64,000 nucleotides of DNA, taken from NCBI RefSeq assembly GCF_014805625.2, contig NW_024003726.1, forward strand, positions 1,354,702-1,418,701, read 5' to 3'. Position numbers and translations under genes: made by a program. Numbering within the stretch: position 1 is the first letter of the stretch; every line of letters begins with the position of its first letter. Source of the stretch: Glossina fuscipes (taxonomy: Eukaryota; Arthropoda; Insecta; Diptera; Glossinidae). A model generated the notes under the pieces. It was not told the origin of the DNA. It was given only the letters and a program-made list of their open reading frames with translations, and did not search any database. Positions 26,501-33,479 of this stretch are shown in pieces.

Positions 26501-29397
26501 AGCACGAAACTCGAATGTTTCCATTGTTTTGGAAATAAAAATATCGTGACTAAAACCGCTGAAACTAGTAAACAACCTACCAAAATAGGATGAAATTTCT
26601 GTAGGCGTAATTGAAGGGCTGGCAATATCTAAATATGATATGGAATTAGAACGACGTCTAATGTGTCATGGAAAGTATATATTATATATTAAAAAGGTTG
26701 TAGGTGGAAAAAAGATAAAATCGACTCAAACAATATTTTACCATATTTTGCAAGCTATTCTCAGCAATGTCGCGGATTTAGTTAACACAACACGATGGAT
26801 TATAAACGTAATGAAGATGATACTGGTTACAAATGTGTTGTTAATAATGGAAACAACTTAGAAACTTAAAATGACGTCATCCTAGGTTCCCTAAACCAGA
26901 CATAGGAAATTCGTAGCTCAAACATTACTGGTGCTCAATCAGCTACTAAAAACCAATTTTTTGCGGTTCTCAGAGCTGATTTTTTTAGGACATCAGGTAT
27001 GCACCATTATTAACGTTCTAAAAACGGCAACAGAAGAGTCCCTATGTATATTTTACATTGAGATGAATCCTCAACTAAACGACAGGGAAAAAAACTGTTG
27101 AAATATTACGATGTTATAGGTGCTAACTTTTTGGCCACAGTAAGAACTATTGTAAGAGGCCACTTGCTGTTTAAAAGGTCATACTGACAACTATTACTAG
27201 CACCGCCGGCAGGTAAAACGCCATGAATGTATATTTAGTCGTAGCATTTTTAGAATTCAGTTTCCTAGGAAACGGTTAGTTTTCATTCAAATTTACTTTG
27301 TCAAATGGCTGATGTTCGAAACAATATGCTGAAGCCTTGAAAACCGATAATTGTTACTCTAATCAAATGGATAGAATTGAAACTATGTTAGCTAATCTTG
27401 CTTAATATGATAACAATGCTAATTTCAAAGCTACGGAAACAAATCTAAGAATTGACATATGGAGTGCCAAAGAACTTTCTAATCATACAAGAAGAACAAA
27501 AATATTTTTGCATTTACGTCATATTGATATTTTTCTTATTTCGAAAGCTCATTTCACTAATTGAACTTACTTCCGTTTCACTAATTGAATTTACATTCAG
27601 ATTAAGAAATCGAGAAACAAAATAAAATCGGAGTTAATAAAACTAATTTAAATCGAACTGCAAGCGAACTAAAACAGCGTTTACTTGTTTTTAAAAACGA
27701 ACAGTTATCATTTCTTATAAGAAACTTAAATTCGACGATCACAAGATTTGGAATGCTACCACATGTTTAAAAAACAACAAAGAGAAACGTTTCGATAAAA
27801 GACTCCAATGACTATGTAAATCAGGTTCTAAAAGAAAATTTTAGAATTTCTATTATCTACCTTTCAACCTTTTTTTTCAACTGCTCTGTGAAATCAATGC
27901 GGATATTACACAGGATAGTGTGTCAGGCCTTGTGTGAATTCCCGAAGATTTAGGCATCCCCAAAGTTAAAGAAGAAATTGACAAAGTCAGCTCGCGATAT
28001 TTGGATCGACTTAGTTATCATTTGATCTTTCGCGCAATAGGTTTACCACATCTTATTAAAGAACCAAGTAGACTGAAATATACCATTTTAGACTTAAATT
28101 TTAAAATATAAATGTTTATATGTATGTGTGTAAATGTATATATATTGTTAATTCATTGTAAATATTTAATTGTCACAACCAAGATAGGATTAACATTAGT
28201 ACTATATGTGCATAGAAATAAATGCACAAAATGTAAAGTTTTACTCTTAGTGGAGATTAAAACTCATGTAAAAACTTACATTTAAGGTTACCCTCTTTGC
28301 AAAATATATTGGAAATAAATGTATGTATCGAAAAAAACGTTACTGACATATGTTGTGAAATAAAATGGACACATAGGAGCACTCTTTTAAAACGATTTGT
28401 AACATATTAGGTCTATAAATATATTCTCTACCTTGAAATTTGTTGCTGTATAAAGTATACCTGTTACATTCAATTCTGTAGTAATTTTAGGTGTATATAA
28501 TTTTGATGCTTATACAGTATAAGTTTCAGTTGCTTGCAAGATATCATTCAACGTACATTAAAGTGCTGCGAGACTGACGTCAACACGCAATGAATGTTAG
28601 TTTGTTTTAATCTGGGAAAAAACTCAGCTGAAGCCACTGAAATGATTAAATTAGTTTATGGTGAAAATCTATCAAGTTATAAAGCAGTTAAAAGATTGGT
28701 TGCGAGATTTCGCACAAAAAAATTTTAGCTTCTTAGCTGATGAAGATTCTGAACAAATGCAGTCCAAAAATGAGTTTGCTTCATGACAACGCTTGTCCGC
28801 ACGCAACTGAAGCAACCAAGGAAATAATCTTCAGCTTGGGCTTCACACTTTTCAATGCAGCGAATTCTCCAAACATGGCTCCTTTAGATTACTACTTGTT
28901 GATATAGTTGCGGACATATTTAGAAGATTAGTGTGCGCAGAGAAGTTGAAGATTTCCGAAAATGGCTCGATGGATGTTTCGTCTCAAAGCAAAGAGGGTC
29001 CTGTCCTGAAGGCGTCAGTAAGCTACCTCACAAATAGATAACGATGGCGGCTGGTTCGATTATTAAGTTTTCTAACAACTATGTTTTAAGCAAAATTGAG
29101 TTTCGTCAAAAAAGGTCGAAAATTGATTATATACCTAATATATTAAATTTTGAATTAGTTTCTAAACAATAAGTCTATTTGCGCAAAGTTTTAACCAAAG
29201 AAAATCTAATTCAAATGATGCTTTATGTAGACATTCTCAATTCAAATACTAAACGAAATCATCTTGATTACGGATTAATCGTTTCGGATATATATTCTAA
29301 GATACAAATCCGAAATGACTTATTAGTGAACTCAAAAATGTTTGTTTTAAGCATAAGAAATAGTACTTACCATATTTTGTGCTGATTGGGGCTGCAT
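5521..29397 (-). CDS. eIF4G: eIF4G translation initiation factor, 5' coding exons (partial gene)
   Basis: The exons read join(29397..29371, 14753..14172, 5938..5812, 5737..5620, 5561..5521) on the minus strand, about 298 codons without a stop. eIF4G is the scaffold of the cap-binding complex eIF4F in the cytoplasm; it bridges eIF4E, poly(A)-binding protein, eIF4A and eIF3. What is seen is the low-complexity N-terminal region, rich in Q, N, P and Y, ending in a motif (HALEIIDPNTNRNI) that resembles the PABP-contact motif of animal eIF4G. The eIF4E-binding, MIF4G and MA3 regions are absent, so the gene must continue past the left edge. Each junction has GT-AG borders, and codon phases 0/0/1/2 match from exon to exon. 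The two long introns are packed with transposon remains. The identity is recognised from memory of the family, not from a search. Extra small exons within the long introns cannot be excluded. Confidence 0.75.
5620..5737 (-). CDS. eIF4G: eIF4G internal exon (118 nt)
   Basis: The exon follows a 74-nt intron (5738-5811) ending TAATTTTCAG and ends at the donor AAAAA|GTGAGTTC. Read in the phase set by the previous exon it is open: TRETSEQEERNTINQ, then PVVSAMLAPEIYPAQM, then a lysine-rich end. The short intron, strong donor and continuous frame make it a convincing exon. It ends two bases into a codon. Confidence 0.65.
5812..5938 (-). CDS. eIF4G: eIF4G internal exon (127 nt)
   Basis: Acceptor TTCGTTTTCAG|AATACT and donor GATACAG|GTGAAC border a 127-nt open stretch. 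It reads NTSSTDIECQDS at the start and STSEFRNYDT at the end. It enters in phase 0, as left by the exon at 14172, and leaves one base that pairs with the next exon to give an Asp codon. The acidic, S/T-rich composition fits the linker between the PABP motif and the eIF4E-binding region of fly eIF4G, but no diagnostic motif is present, so the assignment rests on phase, strand and order. Confidence 0.65.
5950..8480. other. eIF4G intron 2, no recognised gene
   Basis: This is intronic sequence with A/T tracts and a (TA)n run at about 6490-6512. Several short open frames on both strands resemble nothing I know. One minus-strand stretch (7633-7798) reads 51 open codons (DGSLVVDADCLLKQYTKKY... ) with a CAG just upstream. 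It could be an unknown exon or a transposon scrap. Confidence 0.3.
8490..8870 (+). pseudogene. Jockey-type LINE reverse transcriptase fragment
   Basis: On the plus strand, in shifting frames, the translation gives FRKEHNISHKLANKLM, resembling the start of LINE RT (FRK/Q-H-STTHQL), and then VGCPQESCLC--LYNT near 8696-8745. That matches the conserved G-PQGS-LSP-LYN block. Stops and frameshifts abound. The right and left ends are not definable. It lies in eIF4G intron 2. Confidence 0.5.
9545..10450 (+). repeat. GC-rich repeat-like block
   Basis: The block is markedly GC-richer than its surroundings, with runs such as GGTGGCCCAAGCC, GGTGAGGCCTAG and AGGGGAGCCTCCTGACC. A phrase, CCGTCAAATCC, occurs twice (about 9979 and 10057). 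An inverted pair (TTCTCAAGAGAGTT / AACTCTCTCTTGAGAA, about 10013-10097) could form a stem. The abrupt composition change suggests an inserted element, perhaps the 5' region of a LINE, but no protein domain is visible. The plus frame at 9712-9948 is not recognised. Confidence 0.4.
10453..10636 (+). repeat. tRNA-derived SINE (family S1), copy
   Basis: The sequence has the tRNA-like head (CCGCTTGAG...GGATCTCGACTA), a B-box-like GTGGGTTCAAATTTC, then a body and an AATAATAAT-type tail. It parallels the copies at 49602 and 50945. Near-identical flanks ACAATAACAG (10443-10452) and ACAATAATAG (10637-10646) look like a 10-bp target duplication with one change. Confidence 0.75.
10650..11140. other. intron 2, nothing recognised
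   Basis: AT-rich sequence without supported features. Confidence 0.3.
11145..11770 (-). pseudogene. Tc1-like transposase remnant
   Basis: The minus-strand translation in one main frame reads MNGIVNKEG, a stop, ADNIGVLEKFKFQQNNS, then KSPGMNPIKNMWEELDHRVPKH and a stop at 11219-11221. This is the C-terminal catalytic half of a Tc1-family DDE transposase. The usual QQDND block reads QQNNS, so its aspartates are lost, and the usual NPIENLW block reads NPIKNMW, with Glu replaced by Lys. Two catalytic acids are therefore gone. The region nearer 11770 is more decayed and only loosely aligned. No inverted repeats were found. Confidence 0.7.
11790..12395. other. intron 2, nothing recognised
   Basis: An open frame on the plus strand runs from 12182 to 12595, but its codons show no known domain and part of it is a dispersed repeat. 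I do not call a gene. Confidence 0.3.
12400..12545 (+). repeat. dispersed repeat, copy 1 of 2
   Basis: Shares an ordered series of words with 37550-37690: AAACATTCT, GATATTGG/GATATCGG-TTCGA/CAG, TTGCACGCAG, CAAAGGACACGC and GCAA-ATAAG. The class is unknown. Confidence 0.5.
13217..13600 (+). repeat. LTR-like dispersed repeat, copy 2
   Basis: It pairs with 3280-3655 in the same orientation. Shared words include TTGTAAATAGATCTCCTA, TTGTAAATAAACCC, CACCATTCAGTGG and GAATAAAAACGTTAAA. It looks like an isolated LTR of one retrotransposon family. The surrounding sequence shows no gag or pol. Confidence 0.45.
13620..14150. other. end of intron 2, nothing recognised
   Basis: AT-rich intron sequence just downstream (on the minus strand) of the donor at 14171. 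Confidence 0.3.
14172..14753 (-). CDS. eIF4G: eIF4G exon: low-complexity N-terminal region and PABP-contact motif
   Basis: This 582-nt exon (194 codons, phase 0 at both ends) lies between the acceptor ATGTTTCAG|TATGTT and the donor GAAAAG|GTATGTATA. The first half is rich in N, Q, P and Y, with segments such as MFPSTVQSVVLQQFPYPAR and several YQQ/YYQQ runs. The middle is rich in G, V, A and T. The last 30 residues carry the basic-then-acidic motif RRHALEIIDPNTNRNI, equivalent to the IR-x-DPNQ PABP-binding motif of vertebrate eIF4G. The translation is fully open and lacks decay, in contrast to every transposon fragment around it. That argues for purifying selection. It is the best-supported coding exon in the window. 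Confidence 0.82.
14862..15080 (+). repeat. tRNA-derived SINE-like unit (family S2), 5'-truncated
   Basis: It begins near a B-box-like GGAGGTTCAAATCTCAG and continues TTTTGGCTGCAGCTATAGTGAGTGC, which parallels the unit at 38817. It ends about 15065-15077 in an A-rich tail. The A-box part is missing. Confidence 0.5.
15465..16280. mobile_element. foldback element with long imperfect inverted repeats
   Basis: Two arms of roughly 270-300 bp (15465-15765 and 16015-16280) are inverted copies. Examples are GGTTAATTAGTAGCCATTTG against the complement of CAAATTGCTGCTAATTAACAG, and TCATCGTTTGTTTCACATTG against CAATGTGAAATAAACGATGA. The roughly 250-bp loop is AT-rich and non-coding. The arms carry scattered substitutions and small indels, so the insertion is not recent. 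No clear target duplication was identified, so the exact ends are uncertain. It lies in the first eIF4G intron. The transcript of this intron could form a long hairpin. Confidence 0.75.
16290..17025. other. intron 1, nothing recognised
   Basis: A minus frame at 16616-16831 has no known relative. Confidence 0.3.
17030..18955 (+). pseudogene. degenerate LINE with endonuclease, RT and RNase H remains
   Basis: Plus-strand domains occur in the right order. An AP-endonuclease N terminus (MEILIAKHKPNLICLQETH) is at about 17079. RT palm (MEKILTKRFLRHTEKN, then LVISAGI) starts at 17831, and the NGVPKGSP block lies at about 18144. The thumb follows at 18370-18560. An RNase H start (TSCKEITSLTVYKF, then a degraded LYTDGS) lies at 18700-18840. 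Many stops and frameshifts occur, and the YxDD box is not intact. RNase H after RT places it in the I/R1/LOA group rather than Jockey. It abuts BEL sequence at about 18955. Confidence 0.75.
18955..19545 (+). pseudogene. BEL/Pao retrotransposon reverse transcriptase fragment (copy A, 5' part)
   Basis: The first block is QNANKPNKRRSVFDSAASI (19092), matching the VNPNKP...R-V-DAAA motif before BEL RT. Then SLNSQLM, VCADIREMFHRVAIRKED and DQDAQRFLWRG follow across a frameshift near 19235, then FSANYIKYIN. A degraded CHYVDDYVDS block lies about 19485-19520. It stops abruptly at about 19545 where the family A LINE 3' end starts. The integrase part of the same kind of element appears at 22420, so the LINE may have landed inside this copy, with further loss of sequence between them. 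Confidence 0.8.
19550..22190 (-). mobile_element. family A Jockey-like LINE, copy 1 (decayed)
   Basis: Read on the minus strand from right to left. ORF1 region: at about 21690-21170 there is RRKLIFVSKRVPDTSEINIK, the same block as FVSRLATDTSVDNIK in copy 2. Endonuclease region: at 21047-20760 there is CDVTQRSKATDIAIALENF and FPQVTSC (a D-to-E change in the GDFN-type block). RT region: at 20228-19786 there is APRPEGNSSHMLKSCSDELC, then HHVENYRGIAKLSVLPKLF. The 3' untranslated part shares CCATTGCAAACA-type sequence with the copies at 60.3 and 63.5 kb. Frameshifts and stops are frequent and the RT catalytic core and thumb are missing. The 5' limit is uncertain. Confidence 0.75.
22350..23600 (+). 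pseudogene. BEL/Pao integrase and 3' region (copy A, 3' part)
   Basis: The plus strand runs from DPLSTQVLTILSAIGR (22480) through a decayed LE-SKK block. The long integrase C-terminal block starts at 22866: LSIEAKNLLNSRPLTHLP, LTPNHFLLDRPSIVHTP, and RRTKWHQPVKPI-type sequence at 23100-23150. It closely parallels 42580-43290. It then shares 3' non-coding sequence with 43300-43560 (CTGTGACTG-TTTATTTTAT, TTTTTGATCTTGTTGGGAC). Stops and frameshifts make it inactive. Copies A and B clearly derive from the same family. Confidence 0.8.
23620..24110 (+). pseudogene. family A-type LINE RT C-terminal fragment
   Basis: DNA-level similarity to the complement of 60640-61080 is visible: VEDVDPFID, IDLSLSKA, and degraded EYATIVWSS and QFQLFGLRNF. 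Several frameshifts occur. It is a second plus-strand scrap like the one at 125-500, more diverged than the copies at 60 and 63 kb. Confidence 0.6.
24325..24790 (+). other. unassigned open reading frame
   Basis: One frame stays open from about 24328 to 24788. It begins SSKKQKWIPRTFLKYTDFYN, has a basic, Ser/Thr-rich middle, then TDSIKHFTVKKAGIIDPTRM and LSVELKTADIQFPEFAINN, then turns aromatic and low-complexity after about 24610. An initiator ATG is not evident near the start; the first ATG is at about 24435. The first two thirds look protein-like, the tail does not, so an exon or an old element gene ending near 24610 is possible. The strand is opposite to eIF4G, whose first intron it occupies. 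Confidence 0.35.
24850..26950. other. intron 1, mostly unrecognised repeat-like sequence
   Basis: No gene supported. It contains the dispersed repeat at 25195-25480 and a plus frame at 26640-26861 without known relatives. Confidence 0.3.
25195..25480 (+). repeat. dispersed repeat with 'ATCTGATCCAAATTTTTCAC' start, copy 1
   Basis: The phrase CATCTGATCCAAATTTTTCA followed by CAATTTAGAAT-CCGAAA recurs at 31855. Both copies continue with CATCAAAATAT-type and AAAA-TGC-AT-TG words. Its right part ends with GACGTACAGACGAACAGATATG, a phrase type also seen weakly at 12935, 30262 and 41665. Class unknown. Confidence 0.5.
26960..28200 (+). mobile_element. Jockey element with large internal deletion
   Basis: A gag-like ORF1 end carries a CCHC zinc knuckle (C-x2-C-x4-H-x4-C) at 27112-27155 with one stop inside it. 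A linker, YAEALKTDN...NQMDRIETM, follows at about 27330-27395. The endonuclease start (LRIDIWSAKELSNHTR, then HIDIFLISKAHFTN) lies at 27450-27560. After a short decayed stretch the sequence jumps to the very C terminus (IPKVKEEIDKVSSRYLDRL, 27957-28015) and an AT-rich 3' end. Nearly all of EN and RT is gone. The absence of RNase H after the RT end and the ISTRY/VSSRY-type terminus fit the Jockey clade. Confidence 0.75.
28560..29160 (+). pseudogene. mariner-type transposase, heavily deleted
   Basis: The plus strand reads FNLGKNSAEATEMIKLVYGE at 28605-28665 (helix-turn-helix entry), loses the middle of the protein, and resumes with LHDNACPHATEATKEII (28782-28830) and SPNMAPLDYYLL (28868-28903). 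It ends REVEDFRKWLDGCF. The second and third catalytic aspartates are visible; the first and its surroundings are deleted. It differs from the copy at 3661. It lies just inside the first intron of eIF4G. Confidence 0.7.
29371..29397 (-). CDS. eIF4G: eIF4G start-codon exon (9 codons)
   Basis: This coding part is ATG plus eight codons, reading MQPQSAQNM, followed directly by a strong donor (ATG|GTAAGTAC). Joined in phase 0 to the exon at 14753 it continues YVPQNAAGN, a smooth Q/N-rich fly eIF4G-like N terminus. This ATG was chosen because it is the first in this exon and the splice phase fits. Tiny first coding exons followed by very long introns are common in fly genes. An alternative upstream start or alternative first exon is possible. 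Confidence 0.65.
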
Positions 29398-29590
29398 AAT
29401 GACGTTACGAAATTCTTTCTATATTATGTGGGAGACCGTAGCAGGCTAACCCTACGTAACTGAAGTAGACGGCAGTTGCTTTAATGGTGATGGCAGATAT
29501 AGTCCACTCTTTGCGTGCAGTTTGCAATATACAAATGCTGCTGCTACATAACCGTCTCTTCTTGCAATTTTAAAATTTGCCTAAGAAACT
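29398..29590 (-). other. probable eIF4G 5' untranslated region
   Basis: The stretch just upstream of the start codon is less AT-rich than its surroundings and shows no open frame joined to the ATG. It is probably 5' leader. I cannot see a convincing TATA box or initiator, and a further upstream intron is possible, so the upstream limit is arbitrary. Confidence 0.35.
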
Positions 29591-29599
29591 TAATATTGA

Positions 29600-32580
29600 A
29601 TTATAATTCGTCTTTTTCACGGTTTCATATTTTACCAGTAGTATAATAAGCTGATGGAAAAACGTTTTTCTTTTGAATGATTAAAATCCTCTTGTAATGT
29701 GAAGGAATTTTCTTGATAAGTTTGTAGCCTTTGAGTTAGTGACAGCTTGATGATTTCACAAATAGTAAAGAGGTGCTCATAAACTTATTTATTTGAAAAT
29801 TTAGCTCCCTAAAACGATTAATAAAAAAATTGTTTTTTTTCGAATAATTTATTTAACATATCAAAAATATTGTAATTACAATTAATATAACGTACACATC
29901 AGAGTTTATGGATTCGGTTGTGGCCGTATCTCCATACCCACCAATTTCATCTTAAACAAAGGGAAAATAATTCAACTACGATACTCTTTAATTGGCCGAG
30001 GGTGATTTTTCCCTTTTTCTGTGTTGGTATAGTATGACAATGCGTAGAATGTACATTAAAATTTTGATTGAAGTATCCGTAATAGTTTATGAACGACTTT
30101 CTTTTGAACATAGAAATTTTCTTGATGTATATTGTACTCTAGGCGTATCATTTGTCAGGTTTGGCCCATATTCAATACCAATCTTTGTGCAAGAATTGCG
30201 AGCTTCTGCTGAATTTGACAGCGATTTTTCATTTTTGCGGGAAGGAGATGGTTAATTTACACAGGTGGACAGACGCATATGCTTAGATCTATTCAAATTT
30301 TCATAGTGATAAAGAGTATATATGCTTTGTAGAATCTCTAAAACTTGAGTCTACCTGTCGCAAAAATTTAACAAAATGAATATATTGCTATCCTTCAACG
30401 GTGACAATAAAAAATCCTAGTATCCTTTTTGGGTTATTTTCGAGTTGGCTCCAACGTAGATTCCAATGCAGAAAAGTTCAAATCAAGATTATTTCTATTT
30501 TTACCTGAATTTAAAAGTGTTGTAGTTTTAAATTAAATTTGATTTAAAAATTTCAAAACAAAAAACTAATGACCAAATTTTATATTTGCAAACGAAATTT
30601 TAAATTGCCAATCGTCGTTCCAATGAATAAACAGACTGACATTTAATGTTTTTCATTAGATTAAATATTCAAGAACAATACGCAAAAGACTTTAGGAAGC
30701 GGTCGAATTCTTCGTGCAGCCGAAAAAGTGGATTTTCGAGTGATTTCGTATTCCTAAGTCCTAAAATTTATCACTATTTAATATCTTATCTATGTTTTTC
30801 TCGACATTGTGTTTTTTGAATGCTTACAATTCTCCGACTATTGACTTCAATTTTCAACTGTAGCTTCATAGTGAGGCGTGTGATATTTTGATTCGTTCAT
30901 TTTAACGGGCTGAACGGGCTTTTTCGAAAAAAAATCATAGTTAATTGTTTTTTATATTGCTATTTATAAAAATTGAATATTTTAAGAATTTTGGTAGTTT
31001 TTTGCTTTAAGTAGACGAGTCCGATCTGGAGAAAATGAGCAAAGAAGTTGCTTAAGAAAATGGATGGTTTCGAAGTGCTACGCAATTTAGTTTTAAAAAT
31101 ATTATTAAAAGTGTCCTAAGTATTGAAATATTTGTACAGACATGCGTAACCAATTTATTTCTATAAATTGACTGATCTGTAACAAATATATACATGATAA
31201 TGATTCTTAATTTCGCGCTCACAAGGCAAATAATACCATAATTTCCTTCATTACCGAATGGGATATAAAAAATGATTATGAAAGGTAGAATATTTTAAAT
31301 AGTTCAACAAGTTGGTTTATTGTGTTACAATTACTAGGAATGGGCTGGGTAAGCTGACAAAAGCAATCAATAGACAAATGGGTACAAAGAATTTTTAAGC
31401 ACAGTCTCTTCGCGTCAACGTCCAAGTCCATTCATCTATAGTCCCGCAAGGCCGATCATCATTTTGTCATTTCGTCGCGTACAATTCCTCATTTATATTC
31501 GTGATCAGACCACGAAAAAAATTCGATCTTGTCTGCGTGTAAAAGCACATTTTTCACGGGGGCACTAACATGGCGTCAAGTTAAAATCTGCCATACTTCA
31601 TTTCTATGTAAATTTATTGTTATGGATAAACTATCGCCACAAAACACTAAAAATTACATCGATTGCATGGGAACCTTCATATGGTACGGGGTACACAAAA
31701 TAGGTCTACGTGGACAAACTTTGGTACTTTAAATTTTTACTTATAGTTTTATAAATCAGTTTTCATGACCAAATAAGAAAAGTTAAGCTTTTTTGCCATA
31801 CAGAAGCTTACTTTTCGTACGAACTGTCTAAGAGAAGGTTTTTAGAAGTTTGTTCATCTGATCCAAATTTTTCACATCAATTTAGAATGCCGAAATAGTA
31901 TTACCTAGGAATTTCTGTAGATAAATTAACAAAATAGGCCCTAAATACATTAGTGTATCTCATTTCATTAAAATATCTCAAAAACTGCGATTGTGTTGAA
32001 CGCAAAATACATAATAAAAGGTTGGTTTTATCATGGTTAGTTTATATGGATAAGAGACTTGGCAAAACTTGACTGTCTGACTGTTACGATACAAATAGTG
32101 CAGTAGGAAGTGAAGCTTACCTGAAAATATTGTTTTGACAAATATTTAAAGGAAAACTATGGTTTATGGGAGATGGCAGAGCCTCTATATTTAGGTTACT
32201 AGTTAGGGAGAAATTATAAATTCAAAGCAGAAATTGAGCACTTTACTAAAGTAGTTAGCAACGCAGGGAAGGGCGTCTATATAGTAGTACGAATGAATCG
32301 TGAAATCATCTACTGGGGTCCGGAGTGAAATCCGTATAAAAAAGAAACCCGACGAGGTAAACTTATTTTGCATTATAATTATTTGAAGGGTTTATTGTTG
32401 TTGTGTTATTACGGATAATTATTTGCCAATGCAGGGTTAAGGAGGTGGTCGTTCGTGTAAAATTTGTTATACAGTCAGGTTATTTGGAGAAGTAATGTAT
32501 AAGAATTATTATTCTAATTGAAATGCTACTCCACTTGTGATTGCAAAACAAAGAATTTACTAGCATTACTATAGTATATG
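29600..32580. other. region upstream of eIF4G, no recognised gene
   Basis: AT-rich. Two short plus frames (29992-30255 and 31529-31732) have no known relatives. If the 5' leader at 29398 is correct, the eIF4G promoter should lie at the left end of this region, but I see no core element I would defend. Confidence 0.3.
31855..32050 (+). repeat. dispersed repeat, copy 2 (see 25195)
   Basis: Shares CATCTGATCCAAATTTTTCA, CAATTTAGAATGCCGAAA and a later CATTAAAATATCTCAAAAAC word with copy 1. Confidence 0.5.
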
Positions 32581-32589
32581 TCCATGTAA

Positions 32590-33378
32590 AGGCGTCCCTC
32601 GTATTTAGCGATTAATTCGTACCGTGTTATATCGAAACCGTGTTACAAGAAACTTTTAAATAATATAAATAAAAGTAATGTGTACCGTGTTATATCGAAA
32701 TTGCGTCTTAAGGTGTAAAATTTTACGATAAGTAAAGTTTTATTCCAAATATTACATAAATGAAGAAGTTGGCTTTTTTTTTTTTTAAATTAAATTCAAC
32801 ATTATGCCGATATAAAAAAGTTAAAAATACATCCAACAATATATTCAAAAAATAATATGAAATTAACTTTCATCATCACTCTTATCAAAAATTACTGCTA
32901 TGCTTTTTCTTTTTCTCAAGGTTAGTCGAAATTCCTCTTCACTAGTTATTTCTCCATCATTACAAAAGTCACCTGACGTAGTTGCAAACACCTGCCTATT
33001 TCGATCTTGCAATTCTTTAAGAATTTCTCTATAAGGAGCTAAAGAACTTTTCAATTCTCTTTTACATTGCAAATACCTGCCTATTTCGACCTTGCAATTC
33101 TTTAAGAATTTCTCTATAAGGAGCTGAAGAACTTTTTTATTCACTTTAAAATTTTCCGCTGCGTGCTGAAGGACCTTTTTCAACGAAAAAATTTTCTAAT
33201 TTTCCAATGCAAATTCAGTTTTCAGTAGCAATTAAGTTATTGAATGCAATTCAAAGAAAACTTCAAATTTCCAATGCATATTCGATTTTTTGAAATCGTG
33301 TTATATTAAAACCCTGTTACAATTATTCTCAGTTCTTCTACCGTGTAATATCGAGAACGTGTTGTGTGAGGGACGCCT
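32590..33378. mobile_element. pogo/Tigger-like DNA element, 0.79 kb
   Basis: The ends are AGGCGTCCCTC (32590) and its complement GAGGGACGCCT (33368-33378). Inside both ends a 16-bp word like CCGTGTTATATCGAAA is repeated: around 32620, 32683 and, degenerate, around 33298 and 33340. Such subterminal repeats are probable transposase-binding sites. Terminal CGTCCCTCG-type repeats are typical of pogo/Tigger elements. The inside carries one minus-strand ORF. The target TA is not exactly duplicated as I read it. Confidence 0.7.
32863..33183 (-). CDS. ORF inside the pogo-like element, possible transposase C-terminal remnant
   Basis: The 106-codon frame starts at ATG 33183 and ends in an acidic tail (IFDKSDDES). 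It is lysine- and glutamate-rich, with predicted helices. It contains a tandem duplication of about 78 bp (32986-33058 and 33069-33141): the peptide around CKVEIGRYLQC recurs as DRNRQVFAT-adjacent sequence with the shared APYREILKEL/LQLLIEKFLK DNA. I do not see a DDE or helix-turn-helix domain, so the catalytic part has been lost. It may be non-functional. Confidence 0.4.
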   Translation of the reverse strand: MKKVLQHAAENFKVNKKVLQLLIEKFLKNCKVEIGRYLQCKRELKSSLAPYREILKELQDRNRQVFATTSGDFCNDGEITSEEEFRLTLRKRKSIAVIFDKSDDES

Positions 33379-33479
33379 AAATTCTAGCATTAAAAATAGG
33401 ATGACCACTGGCAGCTAAGAGTGTCAGTTCCTCTTCTTTTTATGCGAGTAATGTGGATAGTAGCACTGTCCATTTTGGT

